Source of the DNA: Aminivibrio pyruvatiphilus
Lineage (GTDB): Bacteria; Synergistota; Synergistia; Synergistales; Aminobacteriaceae
Length of the DNA: 64,000 nucleotides
Reading direction: 5' to 3'
Assembly (NCBI RefSeq): GCF_004366815.1
Contig: NZ_SORI01000002.1
Span: forward strand, 186,001-250,000
Part shown: piece by piece, positions 1 through 7,342 of the stretch
Position numbering within the stretch: position 1 is the first letter of the stretch
How the letters are laid out: every line of letters begins with the position of its first letter
The notes under the pieces: model-generated
Database searches by the model: none
What the model saw: the letters and a program-made list of their open reading frames with translations, nothing else
What the model was told of the DNA's origin: nothing
Translations under genes and position numbers: made by a program

Positions 1-1206
1 GTGTGCGGTGTTCCCCGAAAAGGTGCAGTTGGTCACCGCGGGGGCGTTGTTGGTGTTGAACATGCCTCCGCCCTCATCTCCTACACTGTTCGCCGAGAAA
101 GTACTGTTCGTAAACGTCACACTGCCGAACCCGCTGTATATGCCTCCGCCCTTGTTCGCTGTGTTCTCCAGGAAGATGCAGTCCGTCACCGTCGTACTGC
201 CGTACCAGTGGTACATACCGCCGCCGTCGATGGTCGCCGTGTTTCCCGAGAAGGTGCTGTTCGTTACCACTGCGCTGCTATTGGAATTGTTCGCCATCCC
301 GCCGCCCCAGGCAGCAGTGTTTCCGGAAAAGACGCAGTTCGTCACCGTAGGACTGGTGAGGTTCCAGTTGTACATACCGCCGCCCGCGCTGGTGGCGATG
401 TTCTCCGAGAAGGTGGAGTTCGTCACCGTCGGACTGCTGCTGCCAAAGTTGAACATCCCGCCGCCATCGTTCGTCCGATTCCCCGAAAAGACGCAGTTCG
501 TCACCGCCGGACTGCTGTACCAGTTGGACATCCCGCCGCCGTGGTTGGTCGCGATGTTTCCCGAGAAGGTGCAGTTCGTCACCGTCGGACTGCTGCCGGT
601 GTTTAACATCCCGCCGCCGGAGTTGGCCGCGGAATTCCCCGAGAAGGTGCAGTTCGTCACGGTCGGACTGCTGTCGGTGTTGTACATCCCGCCGCCGTCA
701 ACGTCCGCGTTTCCGCCGGTGATGAAAAAGCCGTCGAGGACTGCCGTGCTGCCCACGCCGTCCGCAGAGACCACGTGGTAGCTGTTGTCGCTTCCGGTTC
801 CACCCTGGTATCCGCCGTTGGCCGCATCGAAGATATCGTTGCCAAGCAGATCGCCGGTGAGGATGGTGCGATAGAGCTCAGGGTCCCGGTCGGCCATGGC
901 GGGGTTTCCAGTGTCAGGAAACCCTCCGTAGAGCGCCACGCCGTTCTTCAGGACGATGGAGACCCCCCGGTCGTCTGCGTGGGGCTTGTAGCTCCCCGCA
1001 GCAACCCGGATCTCGTCGCCGCTGCTTGCTCCAGCCAGCACGGTCCGCAGGTCGCCTGCGGCCGCAGCCCAGGAGGAGCCGTCGCCTGTTCCTCCATTTT
1101 TCACGTACAAGACCGCCCCTTCCGACACCATGGGCCGGGCGAAAAGAAACAACAGAAAAAAGAGCAGAGAAAGCAGCTTTTCGGGCAGTTTACGACACAA
1201 TGACAT
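1..1206 (-). CDS. Secreted right-handed beta-helix repeat protein (5' part, cut by window edge)
   Basis: I read 402 codons on the minus strand from the ATG at 1206 with no stop before the window edge, so the C-terminus is missing. The product starts with a basic n-region and a Leu/Phe-rich signal peptide ending near residue 30. A region resembling the N-terminal cap of polymorphic-outer-membrane-type proteins follows, with LYVKNGGTGDGSSW and later TILTGD. From about residue 165 there are nine units of 22-25 residues built on GGGM-N..SSPTVTNCTFSGN. Such repeats fold as a parallel beta-helix and are typical of surface adhesins, autotransporter passengers or polysaccharide-active proteins. No catalytic motif is visible in the part present. 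A surface location is inferred from the signal peptide and repeats. Confidence 0.85.
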   Translation of the reverse strand, partial: MSLCRKLPEKLLSLLFFLLFLFARPMVSEGAVLYVKNGGTGDGSSWAAAAGDLRTVLAGASSGDEIRVAAGSYKPHADDRGVSIVLKNGVALYGGFPDTGNPAMADRDPELYRTILTGDLLGNDIFDAANGGYQGGTGSDNSYHVVSADGVGSTAVLDGFFITGGNADVDGGGMYNTDSSPTVTNCTFSGNSAANSGGGMLNTGSSPTVTNCTFSGNIATNHGGGMSNWYSSPAVTNCVFSGNRTNDGGGMFNFGSSSPTVTNSTFSENIATSAGGGMYNWNLTSPTVTNCVFSGNTAAWGGGMANNSNSSAVVTNSTFSGNTATIDGGGMYHWYGSTTVTDCIFLENTANKGGGIYSGFGSVTFTNSTFSANSVGDEGGGMFNTNNAPAVTNCTFSGNTAH

Positions 1207-1273
1207 AGAATGGCACCCCGCTTGAAATAGTTGGAATGGAAGATACGTTCATAAAAAAAGTCAAACGGGGCAT

Positions 1274-1279
1274 ATTATA
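1274..1279 (-). promoter_or_regulatory. -10 box for the beta-helix gene
   Basis: The minus strand reads TATAAT here, about 68 bases before the ATG at 1206. I find no convincing -35 hexamer at 16-18 bases, so this is either an activated promoter or a chance match in an AT-rich leader. Confidence 0.45.
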
Positions 1280-1412
1280 CAATAAAGCGCAGCCCCTTGA
1301 TGCTATCTCCTGAACCTTTTTGGGATATGCAATAAAAACAACTCCGGGCAAAGGCGGGATTCCCCGGCAATAGCCCGCCTCGCGATGACGAACAGAAACC
1401 GGCGCAGGAAGC

Positions 1413-1455
1413 AGAAGGGCGGTTCTCCATTTTTCGGAGCACCGCCCTTCTTTTA
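1413..1455 (+). terminator. Strong hairpin in the 1207-1584 gap
   Basis: An 11-bp perfect stem, AGAAGGGCGGT with ACCGCCCTTCT, encloses a second CTCC/GGAG pairing and an ATTTTTC loop. A short T-run follows only on the plus strand. No plus-strand gene lies upstream, so it may act instead as a 3'-UTR structure for the minus-strand gene ending at 1585. The rest of the 378-base gap holds only the beta-helix leader and promoter. Confidence 0.55.
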
Positions 1456-1584
1456 CCTGTTCAGCGGGAAGGATCTTCACCCCGCCGTTTTCACTTGCTT
1501 GCTCATCCGTCCGCACGGCAGACCGGGAACGAATGGAAGCAACGCGGAAACCCATTTCTCTGAGGCACCGCAGGACGGGGAGAT

Positions 1585-2205
1585 TTAAAACTCCGTCTCC
1601 ATGCGCAGAATCGCCCAGGTGTCCTTTCCTCCGAATGTGTGGGGCTTCGCCAGGGCCGTGAATTTTCCGAGGATGTCGTCCTTGTCCTCCGTATTGTAGA
1701 TCTCACCCCGCATGACGATACGGCCTTCGGAATCCCGGGACGCCTCGTCCACCCGGGCATAGTACACGGCCTCGCCGTCCGCCCCTTCGAAGTGGTAGTA
1801 CGTGCCGTCATAGTAAAAGGGCAGGTCGGACTCGGTGACGCTGGCGAGCTTTTTGTAGTCCACGCCGAAATACTTCTTTATGCTTTCCGTGACGTACTTG
1901 CCTTCGATGACGAGGGATCCCCACTCGCAGTTCTTTTTCTTGCACCGGGCGATGCGGCTCTTGTAGTTGTTGATATAGTTGTGCCAGATGCCGAAGCGGA
2001 TCATGTCGGCGGGGTCGTCTTCGTTTGTGAGGACTTCCGCGTCGAAGTCCATGAAACCGAGTTCGGTGAAGTTCGACAGGAAGGTGCTCATCCTTTTCAG
2101 CTCGGCGGCGGAGAATCCCTTCTTGGATCCTGATGCGGCAAAAGTTTCGGTGCATGAGAAAACGAACAGCGAGAGAACAAGGCACAGCACGGTCATTTTT
2201 TTCAT
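1585..2205 (-). CDS. Secreted or lipoprotein of unknown function
   Basis: The product has 206 residues from the ATG at 2205, preceded by GAGG eight bases upstream. An in-frame GTG nine bases earlier is less well placed. The first 20 residues form a signal peptide ending LFVFSC-T, which could be a lipobox, so the mature protein may be a lipoprotein. The rest is soluble, charged and rich in Tyr, Lys and Asp, with two Cys close together (RCKKKNC). I do not recognise the family. It probably forms a unit with the next upstream small genes on the same strand, all of which look exported or membrane-bound. Confidence 0.7.
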   Translation of the reverse strand: MKKMTVLCLVLSLFVFSCTETFAASGSKKGFSAAELKRMSTFLSNFTELGFMDFDAEVLTNEDDPADMIRFGIWHNYINNYKSRIARCKKKNCEWGSLVIEGKYVTESIKKYFGVDYKKLASVTESDLPFYYDGTYYHFEGADGEAVYYARVDEASRDSEGRIVMRGEIYNTEDKDDILGKFTALAKPHTFGGKDTWAILRMETEF

Positions 2206-2293
2206 TCCGGTCACCTCTTTCCTGAGAATGTGGTCTTTTTCTTTTTCAGGGCGGAATACCTCCCTTTCTGTGTATCTCCCGGCCGTACACCGT

Positions 2294-2485
2294 TCAGTCG
2301 ATGGACGAAAGAAAAAACAGCGCCGCTGCCAGGTACAAAATCACAGCGCCCCCCAGCAAAATGAACAGAATTCCCGCCGGGAAGGCCGCTGTACCCCTCC
2401 GCGTAACCCCCCTCCGGAGAAAGAAGGCCGATGCCGTAAGAAACAGCAGGAGCAGCAGGGCTGCGGCCCAAAGGGGCATTCTCAC
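2294..2485 (-). CDS. Small two-helix membrane protein
   Basis: This 63-residue product has two hydrophobic segments, about residues 5-22 and 34-59, joined by a short Arg-rich loop (FLRRGVTRRG). By the positive-inside rule the loop is cytoplasmic and both termini are outside. A near-ideal ribosome site, AAAGGAGG, lies eight bases before the ATG, which is the main reason to accept so short a gene. It sits between two genes for secreted proteins on the same strand. No family is recognised. Confidence 0.6.
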   Translation of the reverse strand: MRMPLWAAALLLLLFLTASAFFLRRGVTRRGTAAFPAGILFILLGGAVILYLAAALFFLSSID

Positions 2486-2657
2486 CGCCTCCTTTCAGAA
2501 AGGGCGTTTGCCGGCATGTTCATGGGCGCGGACTCCATGGCCTCCTTCGGGAAGCGCTGCATCCGGCTGTTTTCCCGGTCACTGACATTCGCCCGGGAAC
2601 CGTCCGCCGGGACCCCTTTTCCCGGCGGATTGTGACGGAACGGCAGAAGCATTGCTC

Positions 2658-3353
2658 TCACTTTCCGCCCTTTGTCTCCCTCACGTACTTCCCTTCAAAG
2701 GACGCGCCGTATTCTTCAATGAAGGCGCTTTTCTCCTTTTCCGGGGAGGTAAGAACGGCAGCTTCACCGTCAAAGACAAGTTTCACCGAAACTTCGTCGT
2801 TCCGGAGGTCGTCCACGATCATGCTGTTTCCTTCAAGCTTTCCCATGCCGTCGAGTTCCCCCGGAAGGTCCGGGGTCTCCTTCATGGCCACCAGGAAGTA
2901 GACGGAATAGACGTCCTTTTCGTCGCTCTCCATGATGGTCATGTACCCTTCGGCTTCGCTGCTCTTCAGCCGATAATACCCCTGGATTCCCTTCGGATTT
3001 TTCCGAAGCCAGTCCCACACGAGAACCCCCCTGCTGACGTACTCGCTCCGCATCCAGTATGCAGTGGAGTACGCCTCGGCTTCGGTGGAGCCGCCGGATT
3101 CCATGTCTTCCCTGACGCTTTCGGCTATGGCCCTGGCGTTCTCCTGTTCAAGGGCTTTGTATTCTTTGGCGTCAAGCTTCTCTTTCGCTTCGGCCATCAC
3201 GGCGGCCATCCCTTCGTAAGCCCCGGCGTAGTCTTCATTTTTCATGAGCTTCCTGTGGTTTTTCGGGACTCCCTCGAAAGCAAGGGCCCCCAAAGTGAAC
3301 GTCAGAACGAAAATCGCGCAGAACACTGCCGCCGCCATTACCTTTTTTTTCAT
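2658..3353 (-). CDS. Secreted protein of unknown function
   Basis: The product has 231 residues starting at the ATG at 3353, which follows GGGAGGGAAGG. In-frame codons further upstream lack a ribosome site and encode a non-signal-like sequence. The N-terminus (MKKK, then about 18 hydrophobic residues ending ALAFEG) is a classical signal peptide. The mature part is highly charged and rich in Glu, Lys, Ala and Tyr, with no recognisable catalytic motif. A periplasmic or cell-surface role is inferred only from export. No family is recognised. Confidence 0.7.
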   Translation of the reverse strand: MKKKVMAAAVFCAIFVLTFTLGALAFEGVPKNHRKLMKNEDYAGAYEGMAAVMAEAKEKLDAKEYKALEQENARAIAESVREDMESGGSTEAEAYSTAYWMRSEYVSRGVLVWDWLRKNPKGIQGYYRLKSSEAEGYMTIMESDEKDVYSVYFLVAMKETPDLPGELDGMGKLEGNSMIVDDLRNDEVSVKLVFDGEAAVLTSPEKEKSAFIEEYGASFEGKYVRETKGGK

Positions 3354-3426
3354 GGCCTTCCCTCCCCTGTGTGTAGTTCCCTTTGTTCCCGGCCGGACTT
3401 CCCGCAAACTTTTCCCGGGCTTGTTG

Positions 3427-3720
3427 TCAGTTCCCGGAATCACCCCCGGCCTGCGTGGCAGTCCTGTCCACGAGGAGAAGGTCGATAAATTCAGGCGCCG
3501 ATATCTTTACCTTGATCTCGTCGTTTTTTCTGAACAGGATATTGTCACCGTCCGTTGAGGCTGTAGCGAAAACGCCGCTGTCCCGCAGGGTTCCGAACCG
3601 GATGGTGTTCAGCCGGGACGTGAAATCAAACTCGATGCGGGAGCAGGTGGCCGTCTCGACCTCCATCCTGTATCCCGGCAGGACTTTCACGCTTCTGAAA
3701 TACCCGGTGTGTCCTTCCAT
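3427..3720 (-). CDS. Small protein resembling DUF2442
   Basis: The product has 97 residues from an ATG at 3720, with GAGGAA 11 bases upstream. An in-frame start at 3801 is possible but adds an unlikely Cys/Arg-rich stretch. The pattern VKVLPGYRMEVE, then FDFTSRLN, then LRDSGVFATAS resembles the DUF2442 fold (a short beta-rich domain beginning with V-P-Y-L-V). This is a resemblance by eye, not a database result. It is probably cytoplasmic. It has 66 bases to the next gene on the same strand. Function is unknown. Confidence 0.5.
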   Translation of the reverse strand: MEGHTGYFRSVKVLPGYRMEVETATCSRIEFDFTSRLNTIRFGTLRDSGVFATASTDGDNILFRKNDEIKVKISAPEFIDLLLVDRTATQAGGDSGN

Positions 3721-3837
3721 CCTTCCGTCACTTCCTCGAAAAAGAATAGTCCTTCCGCAAGTCTGTGCACCTATTCTGGGATACAGAGCCATGCCCCGCA
3801 CCCCCTTTTTCAGGGGGGTCAGGGGTGATTCTCCATC

Positions 3838-6342
3838 CTAAAAGTCTTTTTTGGCCAGTTCGCTTCTCGAGTGGACATCCAGCTTGCTGTAGATGAGCTT
3901 GAGGGCTGACTTGACCGTGTTTTCGGAGATGAAGAGCCGGGAGCCGATCTCGGCGGCGGTGAGCCGCTCCCTGGCAAGAAGGGCAATCTCCCGTTCCCGG
4001 GGGGTCAGGAGGGAATATTTCGGTTCAATCCGGGCCAGTACTGAAGAAATTCCCGCGCCTCCCCGCCTGCACAGGGCGATGACGGGTTCGAGCGCGTTCC
4101 CGCCGAAGCCGTTCTTCGCTGCCTGAAGCAGGGGCACCATGGAGGTGCCGAATTCGGCAAAGGGAAGATACATCCTGTCCGGCATCGCGGCGCGGAGCGC
4201 CTGTCCCAGGTACTCCATGGCGGCGGCATCCCGGCCCTCCTCCTTTTTCGCGGCGGCCAGATGGAGCAGCATCCAGAGCCGGGGCAGTTCGTACTTCATT
4301 CCGGCAGCCATCTCCATGGCAGGTTCCGCCATGCCGTAGAGTTCCGGGTACCGCTTTTCAAGGAAGAGAAGCCTCGCGAAGAACATGAGTCCATAGGGAT
4401 GCCCCTGGACATACAGGACCTTCCGGATGCTTTCCGCCTCCCGGAGCCAGCCCGGAATTTCTTCCGTCTTTCCAAGGGAGAGGTCGAGAACGGCAAGGCA
4501 GAGTTCCACCATCCTGGCGATGGCCCTTTCCGGAGACTCTTTCCGATACCTGGCGATGTTCTCCCGGACGGCCCCGAAAGCCGCGCCATCCCCCCGGAGA
4601 ATCGCAAGGCGGGCCAGGACCAGTTCCGCACAGAGACACAGGCTGATCTGCCCGGCTTCCCGGGCCAGATACAGGGCCTTGTGGCTCAGAGTTTCCGCTT
4701 CCGCCTCCTCTCCGCGGCAGAGGTGGGCTTCGGCCCGCATCATGACCTCCGCCCCCGTCCCGTGGCCGGCGGCAAGCTTCACATACCAGGGCATGCATTC
4801 GTCCATGAGGTCCAGAGCATGGTCGAGACCGCCGGTCCTGTTCCAGTAAAGGCTCAGCACCGAGGGGATGCCGAAGGTCCAGGGAGTCAGGCCGAAAATA
4901 ACGGACCGGGGGTAGGCGCCGCCTTCTGCCGATGAAAGGTGGGCAAAGGCTTCCCTGTGAAAGGCACTCATTTTCGCGATATCGTTGAATTCGGTGAAGG
5001 AAAGAAGCAGGGCCGTTTCGCCCTTCAGCCTCGACAGGTCTTCCTGCGGAAGGTCCCCCGGACCGGCGATGATGCCCCGCAGCAGGCTCACCATGCGGGA
5101 GAACCGGTCCCGCATGCCGCTTTTCAGGAAATGGAAGGCAAAGAGAAGAAGGGCGAAGGGGTATCTCCGGAGGGTGTCTTCGGAACACTTCGAAACGAGC
5201 TCTTCAAGGAAGCCGATGATCTCTTTCTCCTTCTGTTCGTTGAGGTATTTGCCCGTGAAGGGCAGGGAGAGGATGGCATCGCAGTCCCGGAGCTTCATGT
5301 AGAATTTTGCCGCCTCGAAGTAGTCCGAGGCATCCCTGCAGGCGTCCCCGGCCCTTCGGATCAGGACGTCCGCCAGGGCGGGAGGCTGGTTCTCGAACTG
5401 TTTGCGGAGGTATTCCTTCAGGATGCTGTGAATCGAATAGGCGCTCTTGTCGGCGATGTAGGAGATGAAAAAGCTGCTTCTCAGCATCCTGGTCACGTCC
5501 CCGGGCAGGACGGGCCAGCCGCCGACGATGGCTCCCTGCCGGGGAGTGAAGGAGTCGAGCAGTGAGGCTCCCATAAGGAAGGTACGGGTCTCTCCGGGCA
5601 TCCTGTTCCAGACGGCAGTTTCGATAAGGCTTTCCATGTCGGGCACCCGGGCGAAAGATCCCGTCTCCCTGAAATTCGACGCCTGGAGCAGGATGGCGGA
5701 GACCCATCCCTCGGAAACGCTCTGGATGTAGTCCAGGTCGCGTTCCGAGACGTCCGCTCCCGACAGGCGGCAGAGACGGGCAGTGGATTCCCGGTCGAAG
5801 AAGAAATCCTTCGTGTCCAGCCGGTGGATGTGCCCGCTGTGGCGGATGTCCCCCCCGCAGGAAGGAAGGGGCTGGGTGATGAACACCATGTGGAGGTTTT
5901 CGTTGGCATGGGCCGAGAAGGCCCCTATGAGGCCGCAGGGGATATCCGTCTCGAAGAGCTGGTAGTTATCGATGACGAGGAAGGTTTCCCCGTCGCATCG
6001 GCATTGGCCCAGAACAGCGGCGATATCCGGCAGGTTTTCCACCGAGGGAGGGAAGAGTCTCTTGAGTTTCTGGGCTGCCTCCATGTCCACGGTCCCCAGG
6101 AGCCGGCAGAAGCCTTCCCAGGCCTTCGAGGGCCGTTCGCCGAAACAGGTGTACCAGTTCCCGCTGCTGTTCGTCCGAACCGTTTCCCGAAGGAATTCCC
6201 TGACGGCGGTGGTCTTCCCGAAGCCGGAAGGCGCCTCCACCACCGTGAGGGGATAGCCGGACATTCTTTCGAGAAGCGCTCTGAGGTGCCCGGGAAAGAC
6301 ACAGGTTCCGCCCCGGAGCCGGGGGTTCGCCTCTTTCTGCAT
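3838..6342 (-). CDS. Large ATP-binding LuxR-family regulator (MalT/LAL type)
   Basis: The product has 834 residues from the ATG at 6342, which has GGAGGG seven bases upstream. A GTG at 6402 in the same frame has no good site. It begins with a STAND-type NTPase module: Walker A APSGFGKTT at residues 37-45 and Walker B-like FLVIDNYQLF. A long helical, TPR-like middle follows. The last 65 residues are a LuxR helix-turn-helix (LTPREREIALLA, then IGSRLFISENTVKSALKLIYSKLDV). The length matches MalT-like activators of 830-900 residues. These bind an inducer plus ATP and then multimerise on target promoters. The inducer is not evident. The MEMO-like/DUF3160 pair just upstream on the same strand is a possible target. 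Confidence 0.88.
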   Translation of the reverse strand: MQKEANPRLRGGTCVFPGHLRALLERMSGYPLTVVEAPSGFGKTTAVREFLRETVRTNSSGNWYTCFGERPSKAWEGFCRLLGTVDMEAAQKLKRLFPPSVENLPDIAAVLGQCRCDGETFLVIDNYQLFETDIPCGLIGAFSAHANENLHMVFITQPLPSCGGDIRHSGHIHRLDTKDFFFDRESTARLCRLSGADVSERDLDYIQSVSEGWVSAILLQASNFRETGSFARVPDMESLIETAVWNRMPGETRTFLMGASLLDSFTPRQGAIVGGWPVLPGDVTRMLRSSFFISYIADKSAYSIHSILKEYLRKQFENQPPALADVLIRRAGDACRDASDYFEAAKFYMKLRDCDAILSLPFTGKYLNEQKEKEIIGFLEELVSKCSEDTLRRYPFALLLFAFHFLKSGMRDRFSRMVSLLRGIIAGPGDLPQEDLSRLKGETALLLSFTEFNDIAKMSAFHREAFAHLSSAEGGAYPRSVIFGLTPWTFGIPSVLSLYWNRTGGLDHALDLMDECMPWYVKLAAGHGTGAEVMMRAEAHLCRGEEAEAETLSHKALYLAREAGQISLCLCAELVLARLAILRGDGAAFGAVRENIARYRKESPERAIARMVELCLAVLDLSLGKTEEIPGWLREAESIRKVLYVQGHPYGLMFFARLLFLEKRYPELYGMAEPAMEMAAGMKYELPRLWMLLHLAAAKKEEGRDAAAMEYLGQALRAAMPDRMYLPFAEFGTSMVPLLQAAKNGFGGNALEPVIALCRRGGAGISSVLARIEPKYSLLTPREREIALLARERLTAAEIGSRLFISENTVKSALKLIYSKLDVHSRSELAKKDF

Positions 6343-6439
6343 GGATGGCCCTCCATTCTCTCCTTCTGCAGCCGCTTTTCGCACAGCATCATAATAATGC
6401 ACAATGGCCGGAGAAATTTCCGGATGTATGACTAAATAT

Positions 6440-7342
6440 TTAGTCTTTATATTCCTTCACGATGATGTCTGCTTCAGAAGAGGGGGGCTTCCCCGAAGTC
6501 CCCTCGCCGGACGTCCCGTACAGGATGGCGGCATAGCTCGTTCCCGACTCCACCCTGCGGCCCAGGACGGACGACGTATCGGCGTGCTCGATGACGGTTC
6601 CTTTTTCGATCCCGACCTCGCGGAAGAGCATCAGCACCAGGGCTGCGGCACGGCGGGCATCCACGTCGATGGTCTTCGTTCCGGCAGGCCGGATATTGGC
6701 CAGGACGTCCAGGGTCCTGCGGTCTTCGGCGGCCATGGCCTCCGGTGTCTTGTAATGGGACAGGTCCATGCTCAGGATGATGACATCCCCGTCACGGAGC
6801 AGATCCAGAATAGCGTTTTTCAGGATGATAAGAGCCAGGTCGGGCGTCCGTGCGCCGATCACCATGGGAACCACCGATGCGTTCGGAAAGTGCCGGGCAA
6901 CGAAGGGGATGTGGACCGTTATGCCGTGCTCCCGCCGGAACAGGGCTCCGTCAGCTCCCGCCACGGACAGGGACGAAAGTATTTCGCAGGCTTCCCGGTC
7001 TGCCATGAGAAGCCGTTCCGGGGTCGGCCAGTCGTCGGGGCACAGGGCCGCGAAGGTCCGGGCCCGGCGGAAGTGGTCGGGGGAAAGCAGCCATACCCGC
7101 CGGACCTCCGGCGACCCAAGGTGCTCGTAAAACCGCTGTATCATGCCGAGGGCAATATCATGGTGCGGAACGATGCCGCCGGTGATGCGCACCGGCGTCA
7201 CCCGTTCCCCGCCCCTTGTGCCTGCAGGGAAGGCGGAGCCGGTTTCAGCCCCGCCTTCCGCCCTTTGCAGAATTCCGCTCCCTGCGGCAAGGATGCAGAG
7301 AAGCATCACTGCCGTAAAGAGCTTATTTCCGAAGCTCTTCAT
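6440..7342 (-). CDS. Exported MEMO-like protein (AmmeMemoRadiSam system B family)
   Basis: The product has 300 residues. The core contains GGIVPHHDI, LLSPDHF, REHGITVHIPF and SMDLSHYKTPEA, which match the MEMO1/class III extradiol dioxygenase-like fold with its conserved His residues. The usual partners (AMMECR1 and a radical SAM protein) are not adjacent. Unlike cytoplasmic MEMO proteins it starts with MKSFGNKLFTAVMLLCILAAGSG, a clear signal sequence, so it should act outside the cytoplasm. Its ATG overlaps the end of the DUF3160 gene by 20 bases, which indicates translational coupling. Its substrate is unknown. Confidence 0.8.
   Translation of the reverse strand: MKSFGNKLFTAVMLLCILAAGSGILQRAEGGAETGSAFPAGTRGGERVTPVRITGGIVPHHDIALGMIQRFYEHLGSPEVRRVWLLSPDHFRRARTFAALCPDDWPTPERLLMADREACEILSSLSVAGADGALFRREHGITVHIPFVARHFPNASVVPMVIGARTPDLALIILKNAILDLLRDGDVIILSMDLSHYKTPEAMAAEDRRTLDVLANIRPAGTKTIDVDARRAAALVLMLFREVGIEKGTVIEHADTSSVLGRRVESGTSYAAILYGTSGEGTSGKPPSSEADIIVKEYKD

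Noticed and set aside
8-781. Long plus-strand open frames with repeated IPPP and FPEK motifs
   Set aside because: They are the complement of the beta-helix repeats on the minus strand. The minus frame gives a signal peptide and a known repeat, while the plus frame gives neither.
1190-1555. Minus-strand frame across the beta-helix promoter
   Set aside because: It overlaps the promoter and the hairpin, lacks a ribosome site and shows no protein-like pattern.
3801-3818. CCCCC/GGGGGG hairpin after the LuxR-type gene
   Set aside because: The stem is a simple homopolymer run with a T-rich loop, and no U-tract follows in the direction of transcription. It is too weak to call a terminator.
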